From assembly GCF_014905175.1 (NCBI RefSeq), contig NC_057791.1:6944001-7008000 (forward strand): 64,000 nucleotides of DNA. Reading direction: 5' to 3'. How positions within the stretch are numbered: position 1 is the stretch's first letter; each line of letters begins with the position of its first letter. Below, piece by piece: positions 56,164 through 64,000 of this stretch. The translations under genes and the position numbers were made by a program. A model generated the notes under the pieces. That model saw nothing but the letters and a program-made list of their open reading frames with translations. It did no database searches and was not told where the DNA came from. The stretch comes from Aphidius gifuensis (Eukaryota > Arthropoda > Insecta > Hymenoptera > Braconidae).

Positions 56164-59100
56164 CCCAGGTAGAAATTAGTCGCGGAGATCGACACTAAGC
56201 CTCGTTTCGACGGCGAAGACCGAGCTCGATTCTATGTAGAAATGTTACACGTTTCGACGTCGAAACGAGGTCAAAACGAGGTGGAAAATAAAAATCAAAC
56301 AAAAAAAGTTGAATAATGGATATTATACTAGAAAATCAATGATATTAGTTATATTAAACAAAAATATGGAAATAAAAATTATAATAATAATAAATTTATA
56401 AGGTTTTTATGTATTTTTATTTCTAACCCGAATCAACCTCGATTCGAGCTCGTTTCAACGTAGAAAAGTAACGTTATTCGACGTCGAAACGAGGTCGAAT
56501 CGAGCTAGAAAATAAAATGCATAAAAAATTATTACATTTATAATAATAATAATGAAAATATTAATAATAATGATATTATCATTATTATTATTATTATTGG
56601 CTCAAAAGCGCCCCCTATATAAGGAGAATTATGTTTTGAGGGATAATGTTGCTTGAAATATAAGTTTTTGGCAACCTTAATTCCTTTATCCTTAGGTACA
56701 TTCTTTCCGTAGCTTTTGCTTTTTCTTGGACATTTTAATTTATTAAATAAATAATATACATGTAATTTTATTTTTTAAAAATAAAAATGTCCAAAAAATA
56801 CATGTAAATTTATTTTTAAATAATGCAAATGTCCAAGGAAAAGCAGTAGCTAAGGAAAGAATGTAGCTAAGGAATTAATATGACTAAAGAATTATTTCCT
56901 TGACACATAATTCTTTGGCAGCCTCAATTTCTTAGTCACATTAATTCCTTAGCTACTGCTTTTACTTGGACATTTTTTATTTATTTTATAAATAAAATAC
57001 ATGTAAATTTATTTTTTGAAAAAAACAAATGACGAAGGAAAAGCAGTAGCTAAGGAAAAGATTTATCTAAGGAATTAATGTGACTAAGGAATTATTTCCT
57101 TGAAACATGATTCTTTGGCAGCCTCAATTCCTTAGTCACATTAATTTCTTAGCTACTGCTTTTCCTTGGATATTTTTTATTTATATTATAAATAAAATAC
57201 ATGTTAATTTATTTTTTAAAAATACAAATGTCCAAGGAAAAGCAGTAGCTAAGGAAAAGATGTAGCTAAGGAATTAATGTGACTAAGGAATTATTTCGTT
57301 GAAACATAATTCTTTGGCAGCCTCAATTCCTTGGCTACATCTTTTCCTTAGCTACTGCTTTTCCTAGGACATTTGTATTTTTGAAAAATAAATTGACATG
57401 TATTTTATTTATAAAATAAATAAAAAATGTCCACGGAAAAGCAGTAGCTAAGGAAAAGATGTAGCTAAGGAATCAATGTGACTAAGGAATTATTTCCTTG
57501 GAACATAATTCTTTGGCAGCCTCAATTCCTTAGCTACATCTTTTCCTTAGCTACTGCTTTTTCTTGGACATTTGTATTTTTAAAAATAAATTCACATGTA
57601 TTTTATTTATAAAATAAATAAAAATAAAACACTAAGGAAAAGATGTAGCTAAGGAATCAATGTGACTAAGGAATTATTTCCTTGGAACATAATTCTTTGG
57701 CAGCCTCAATTCCTTAGCTACATCTTTTCCTTAGCTACTGCTTTTTCTTGGACATTTGTATTTTTAAAAAATAAATTCACATGTATTTTATTTATAAAAT
57801 AAATAAAAAATGTCCAAGGAAAAGCAGTAGCTAAGGAAAAGATGTAGCTAAAGAATTAATGTGACTAAGGAATTATTTCCTTGAAACATAATTCTTTGGT
57901 AACCTCAATTCTTTAGCTACATCTTTTCCTTAGCTACTGCTTTTCCTTGGACATTTTTTATTTATTTTATAAATAAAATACATGTACTTTTAAAATTTTT
58001 AAAGTAGTAGGTGCGAAAGATGTAGCTAAGGAATTAATGTGACTAAGGAATTATTTCCTTGAAACATAATTCTTTGGCAGCTTCAATTCCTTAGCTACAT
58101 CTTTTCCTTAGCTACTGCTTTTCCTAGGACATTTGTATTTTTAAAAAATAAATTTACATGTATTTTATTTATAAAATAAATTAAACATGTCCAAGGAAAT
58201 GCAGTAGCTAAGGGAAAGATGTAGCTAAGGAATTGAGGTTGTCGAAGAATTTTATTTTAAGCAACATTATTTCCTAGAAACATAATTTTTTAGCAACCTT
58301 AATTCCTTAGCTACATTCTTTTCTTAGCTACTGCTTTTCCTTGGACATTTGTATTATTAAAAAATAAATTTACATGTATTTTATTCATGAAAAAAATTAA
58401 AAAGGTTTAAGGAAAACCAGTAGCTAAGGAAAAGATGTAGCTAAGGAATTAAGGTTGCCAAAGAATTTTAATTTAAGCAACATTATTTCCTAGAAACATA
58501 ATTTTTTGGCAACCTTAATTCCTTAACTACATTCTTTTCTTAGCTACTGCTTTTCCTTGGACATTTGTATTATTAAAAAATAAATTGACATGTATTTTAT
58601 TCATGAAAGAAATTAAAAAGGTTTAAGGAAAACCAGTGCTAAGGAAAAGATGTAGCTAAGGAATTAAGGTTGCCAAAGAATTTTATTTTAAGCAACATTA
58701 TTTCCTTGAAACATAATTTTTTGGAAACCTTATTTACTTAGCTACATCCTTTTCTTAGCTACTGCTTTTCCTTTTGTACCTTCAAATCATTTTACATGAT
58801 TTTTATTTTTAAAAAATAAAATTACATGTATATTATTTATTCAATAAATTCAAATGTCCAAGAAAAAGCAGAAGCTACGGAAAGAATGTACCTAAGGATA
58901 AAGGAAATAAGGTTGCCAAATAATTATATTTTAAGCAACATTATTTCCTTAAAACATGATTCTCCTGATATAGGGGGCGCTTTCAAGCCAATAATTATAA
59001 TAATAATAATAATAATAATAATATCAAATATTTATGCATTCTATTATCTAGCTCGATTCAACCTCGTTTCGACGTCGAATAACGTTACTTTTCGACGTCG

Positions 59101-59414
59101 AAACGAGCTCGAATCGAGGTTGAATCGGGTTAGAAATTAAAATACATAAAAACCTTATAAATTAATTATTATTATAATTTTTATTTTCGTATTTTTGTTT
59201 AATTTAATCAATAATATTTATTTTCTAGTATAATATCCATTATTTAACTCTTTTTGTTTGATTTTTATTCTCCACCTCGTTTTGACCTTGTTTCGACGTC
59301 GAAACGTGTAACATTTCTACATAGAATCGAGCTCGACACCGACATCGATTCGAGCGTCAAGCTCGGAAAATACGCTCGTTCCGACGTCGAAACGAGGTTG
59401 GATTTCTTCCTGGG
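56164..59414. mobile_element. 3.25-kb foldback-type element with satellite core
   Basis: The left end CCCAGGTAGAAAT and the right end ATTTCTTCCTGGG are inverted, with the 5-bp duplication TTGTT at 56159-56163 and 59415-59419. Arms of about 450-480 bp match in reverse complement, for example GACCTCGTTTCGACGTCGAA-type palindromes, GTTACACGTTTCGACGTCG / CGACGTCGAAACGTGTAACA, and CGCCCCCTATATAAGG / ATATAGGGGGCG. Between the arms lies an array of palindromic satellite units. No transposase is visible, so it is non-autonomous. The superfamily is unknown. Confidence 0.8.
56640..58955. repeat. Palindromic satellite array B (about eleven units)
   Basis: Units of about 185-215 bp start at about 56831, 57030, 57231, 57429, 57625, 57814, 58005, 58189, 58408, 58618 and 58855, plus part-units at the edges. 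Each pairs a left arm GTCCAAGGAAAAGCAGTAGC...AAGATGTAGCTAAGG with its complement. The centres differ from array A (AATGTGACTAAGGAATTATT, CCTTGAAACATAATTCTTTG). The array fills the core of the foldback-type element. Confidence 0.9.
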
Positions 59415-61819
59415 TTGTTTCTTTCTAAATTTTTTTATTTTTTTATTTTATATTAAAAAAGAGTTCAAAATAAATACAAATGATGGCCTAGGTTTATAAA
59501 ACCTAGAACAACGCGCTTTGTAAGCGAGAATCGAAGACCCCTACACTATAAACATTATCAATATTATTAATATCATCAATAATATCATCATTTATTAATT
59601 GATTGTCAATATTATTAAAGTCGTTACGAATATCTTGACGAACTGCGAAAGAAGTTTCACTTCCCTCGCGCGTACTGCTTACACACACAATTTTTTTTTC
59701 ATATCACTTTTATCCTAGATTTTTTGATAACCTTTAATTTAAGCCTAAAACAAACTTTTCATCTCAATTAATTTAGAAGTTATGACATTCATTTATTTCC
59801 CGTGACAAAATTCAATACTAATGGCTAGTCTTCGATTCACCTGCGTAAAAAAGTGAAAAGTAGTTTTGAGCTATCAAGAAAAATTCATTGAAAATTTTCT
59901 TGATTTAAAAAAAAAAATCAAGAAATTTTATCAATATTCTTCTTACACTACAATAATTGAGGATAAATAGATCCGAGAGTTTTTCTCGAGACAATAGTTC
60001 CCATGTGGAACTAGTACCCTATATAAATTTATCTACTAATCAACAAAACCTTCATCAAAATCTCTTGACAACAAACAACCATTCAAACAATGGAATAATG
60101 TATTTACGTTTCCTACTATAACTCGTTTTTTCAGTCTAAAAACTATAGCTATATATTTACGGATCTTGTTGTGTGGCTGCAGTGATCAAAATAACCATAC
60201 GGATTTTTTATTCACCCAAATTTGTTAACCAGCACTTGTATCATATGCAACTTTTGATAATCCCTTTCCAAAAAAGATTCCCTGACATAGTTGTGTATAC
60301 ACCCTAATTCTTTAAACGATAACTCTCTTTCTCCAAGTTCAGACGACATTCAACATAGAAATACGCACTGATCACATATGTTCAGATATTACCCTTTTAA
60401 GCCGTACGTGTCGTTATGTTTATTCTTCCAATTCTCTTTTCTCTGTAATATTATATGTATGGATATGCATTTTGAAAGAGAGTATAGAATTCACGAAGGC
60501 AAATTAATGGACAAGTGTTTTGTATAATCCTATATACAGTACAGTAAACAGTACGCAGGACCTTCTGCAATTCTTACGCAACGATAAATAATGATGTAAG
60601 CTCAGGCAGGATCTAGTGTACGGCCTTCGTGGATTATCCACCCTATGGTATCTATAGATGATAGTATATACTCTTTGTTTCATATTCTCCCTTTTTTCAT
60701 TATTTTTTAATCGAGAGATTTTCTTTGGCAGGGGAGATGAAATTTAACACCCGGATGTGTTACGTGGTATTTTTGTTGTTCATTTATTTTGTTTTCACCG
60801 TATCATATATTTATGATGATAAAAATGTTCAGAAAAATCCTACCTTTGTGGTGTGGTGATTATTTTTAGAGCACGATATACGCGATATACACGGTATAAA
60901 TATTTTTTATTTTATGAGAATATAACGTCTGTTTATAATTATAATTTGGAAAATTTACAATTTTTAACGTTATGAAATTGTGAAGTATATAACATTTTGT
61001 GGTCAACATCTGAAATGACTCCAATATATTTTTATCACGCACGGAAAAATAGAAAAAAAAATGAAGTTTCCCTTTTTCTGAAAAAATAGACCAAAAAAAC
61101 GACGTGGAAGTCTATGTGTCACTCCGCTACAGCCGTGAATCGTCATATACATATGGCACTCTGTCACAATCGTAGATCGTCACGTGGTCATCAGCGACTG
61201 TCTACTACCACATGTTCATCTCATCAATATATACTCATCTCTTTACATATATAATAATACATATTATTAAGAACCAAACTTGTAATTGTAAAACTTATAT
61301 AATGTAGCCCATAAGTACGAAATGACAAGAGCGTAATACTTAACAAATACATAAATAAATAAAAACTACAATTTGAAAAATTAAAAATGGCAACTTTTTT
61401 TTATTTGAATGATATACAAAAAGTAAAGAAGTAAGTTGCATGACAAGCAAGCAAGGTGTTTCGGGTCTATAATTTTTTTTAACGCCCCATCGATTTTCAT
61501 GGGAAGAGTCAAGTCATACTTAACACGCGATCTTCGACAAGTATTTCATGACTTAACAAATCAAAATGAAATAATAAAATCAGGGTCTGATGTTTTTTTT
61601 GGTATGTCGATGTAGAAGTATAAACAAATTATTCTAAAAAGCTTTTTTGAATATAATTAAACGGTTGTTTTGTTATGATCAATAACGTTCAATCAAAATT
61701 TCCATGTCTCGTCAGAGGTACAATATTATACTTTATCTTTAAATAAGTCCATCAAGCCATCTCCCTCCTGTGTATCATAACAGAAATATCATAACTATAT
61801 TATGGGAAGCGAAACGTAA
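59415..61819. other. Gene-free stretch
   Basis: No coding, LTR or TIR pattern recognised. ATT-type imperfect repeats near 59545-59620. Confidence 0.45.
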
Positions 61820-61820
61820 T

Positions 61821-61877
<57 letters not shown>
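61820..61877. repeat. (CA)n microsatellite
   Basis: About 28 uninterrupted CA units followed by TATATA. The histidine/threonine open frame across it is an artefact. Confidence 0.97.
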
Positions 61878-61884
<7 letters not shown>

Positions 61885-64000
61885 TCACACGCGAGTTTGC
61901 TTTGTACAAAAAAATTGAGCAAATTTATTTTAAACAAACATTTGACGCGATAATAACCGGTCTATTAAAGTAAATTTAAAACATACAAAACTTTAATTTT
62001 TCTCTTATTTGAAATACTTATATTTATTTCAATAAATTCATATACATTTTATTATTATTATTTTTATAATTAAATGATATTATTATAATTAAATGATGAA
62101 AGTTTAGTGTCATTGTGTTAGAATAAAATTATAATAAATTTTGATACTAATTTTCTATATTTGTGTTGTTTTATATGGTAAAATATTTAGTAATGTCAAA
62201 CTATTTTAGTAGTATTATTCTATCATTTCTATCAAGAGGAATGAGTAGAAGAGAGAAAAAGTTAGTCTCGCAGTTAACTCAGGAAAGGCCAGACAAATAT
62301 GTAAAACTCGAGATCGTGAATTTAACAACAACAGTGATGAATCTTTGATTTAATAAAGCATAACATCTGATGGACTATATATATATAGAAAAAAGGAGAA
62401 AATGATAAAAAAAAAAAATAGCCAAAGGAATGTGTTTATTGAAAGCAGAATAAATCGGAATAGGAATTTGTAATACAATTAGACTGGTGAATAGGATATG
62501 AGGAATGTAATGAAGAAAAGGGTTGAGGGGTTTGTAGACTTGGGGACTTGTGAAAGATAGAAAAAAAAAAAAAAAAAAAGAGGACACGAAAATAAAATAA
62601 AAAAACATAAAATAAGGGAAAGACTGCGAGAAAAAAAAACTGAAACACGGATTATTTTTTTCTACGTTATAAAAATGTCTAAAAAATGTTTATAATGTCA
62701 AATGGAAAAAAAAATATATATATATAAAATGACAACAAACATTTTTCAGTAATATAAAAAAGAAAAACTATTTTTTCACCAAAATAAAAAAATGTAATTA
62801 AAAAAAAAAAAACATGAATATTTTTATCGACTTCCTTTTTTTCATTGTCTTCATGTAGACATCATGAAGAAGAAGAGCTGTTAGAATTGATTTTTCTATA
62901 TATTTATATGGGATTTAAAGACGAAATACAATTAAAACAGTAAAATAATAGGAATTGAAAAAGTAATATTCGTATATACATCTTTATAGTCTCCTTCCAT
63001 AAGATTTTTGTCTTCGTGGTAGTTGTCGGCTGTCATCCAGAAGACCCAGGTTTCAATTCCTGATAAAAGAATTGAAGTTATATTGAGTTCATTTCTTCGG
63101 TGAACTTTCAGGAAATTTTTTTACGAAATCATATTTTAGATATTAGTTTATAGATTATTATAAAAAAATTCAAAATAAGTCAAATAAAGTTGAAATTTTT
63201 ATATATAATTTCTATGAAATTTCTTGCAAAATCTTTATATAAATTTAGTAATCAATTGGTTCATTTTTATTAAATAATTTCGTAAATTTTATATAATATT
63301 TTCACGTGGGATATATATTCAAAATGTATACTTTTATATGAAATGAGTAAACGCAAAATACACTCAGTAGTTTTAAGCATGACAACATCAACAAGCGCAA
63401 ACCTTCTCTCTAATGTTTGAAGATACAGAAAAACGTGATGGTTGAAACGTACGTTAGTGAAACCGAAAACAGAGAGGAATTGAGAGGGTTAATGTGAGAA
63501 GAGAGGAATAAGGAAAAAGAGAAAGAGAGAGATGAACGGAAAGTATGCAGTTAAAGGTATGAGAAGCACCACCCTCCATGTTGGTGGCAAAGGATGGAGA
63601 ACTGTAATGAGCAGTCTGACAGTTACAAATGACAGGATGGAATTCGCGAACAGCGATAGAAACCAGTCTCTACACTGGAGGTCGTTTTACACTCAGCAGC
63701 TTGTTTATTTTTATTCTCACCAATTTCTCTACTTTATAAGAACAAGTCCTTTTTGATAAAAAAAAAAAAAAAAAAGTAAACGGATTTGCTTTGAAGTACT
63801 TTCAAACCATTAAATGCACTTTAATATCAATGTATGGTTGTGTTGTGATGACTTGGTATATGTATATCTAATATCAGAAGAATGCGAGAATTCAAAATTT
63901 TCGCGATTGTAGTGCACGTTCGACTTTTCTACTTCATATGTCTTGAAATACCCAAGTTGACAAAATTCCACGTACCATTATTGTATACCGTGTGTACATT
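61878..64000. other. Gene-free stretch to window end
   Basis: AT-rich with A runs (62560-62579, 63758-63775). The short frames at 62163-62348 and 63532-63756 have no recognisable domain. A terminal exon of an unseen gene cannot be excluded. Confidence 0.4.
63011..63071 (+). other. tRNA-like segment
   Basis: TCTTCGTGGTAGTTGTCGGC followed by GACCCAGGTTTCAATTCCTG resembles the A-box and B-box (GGTTTCAATTCC) of a tRNA or tRNA-derived SINE. The acceptor stem does not pair well, so a working tRNA is doubtful. Confidence 0.4.

Noticed and set aside
47098..58955. Possible CRISPR-like arrays in the 200-bp repeats
   Set aside because: Each unit is a long inverted repeat with AT spacers that are themselves repeated; spacers are not unique, and this is eukaryotic DNA.
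61770..61973. His/Thr repeat open frame
   Set aside because: Translation of the (CA)n microsatellite.
63011..63071. Functional tRNA gene
   Set aside because: Box-like blocks are present but the acceptor stem does not pair; called tRNA-like only.

Overview
This is AT-rich eukaryotic DNA, most likely from an insect. A parasitoid wasp or other hymenopteran is a reasonable guess from the mix of element families, but nothing here proves it. I found no ordinary housekeeping gene and no rRNA or convincing tRNA gene. The window is a pile-up of nested mobile elements with a few intron-containing genes carried among them.

The main structure is a degraded Polinton/Maverick (adintovirus-like) element at 4996-40232 (35.2 kb). 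It has terminal inverted repeats starting 5'-AG, a perfect 6-bp target duplication (CTAACA at 4990-4995 and 40233-40238), and it splits a TNP2/DUF4218-type (EnSpm/CACTA-like) transposase gene. The 5' part of that gene lies at 3334-4995 and the 3' part at 40233-41074, and its frame closes exactly when the element and one CTAACA are removed. Inside are a DNA polymerase B fragment, a chromodomain integrase tail, a cysteine protease, a penton-like protein, a small capsid-region gene, a major capsid protein, an unrecognised basic/acidic protein, and two BEN-domain genes. All the Polinton core genes are truncated or broken.

Later insertions inflate it: an almost intact non-LTR retrotransposon (about 5690-9960), two gag-only LTR retrotransposon copies (10905-15022 with AATT duplications, and about 18736-22694), a further TNP2-type transposase (23049-25412) and many MITEs. 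Two copies of one MITE family (ends CCCAAGTGG) sit precisely within the capsid gene and the unrecognised gene, with 2-bp duplications. Subtracting the insertions leaves about 17-18 kb, the usual Polinton size.

Left of the Polinton (1-3330) are a P-element-type transposase remnant and another TNP2 fragment. Right of it (41-64 kb) are a solo LTR with ATAT duplications (42123-43256), a broken tyrosine recombinase (45520-46240), arrays of about 200-bp palindromic satellite units (47.1-49.8 kb and 56.6-58.9 kb), a foldback-type element with about 480-bp inverted arms (56164-59414, TTGTT duplication), a second element with the same CCCAGGTAG ends (53403-54721), a TTAA-flanked MITE (55128-55662), tRNA-like SINE heads, and about 4.5 kb at the right end with no recognisable gene.

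The observations I rate highest are the Polinton with BEN-domain cargo, an array of about 14 small hairpins with compensating stem changes in the LTR element leader, and the satellite motif shared between the Polinton termini and the palindromic arrays.
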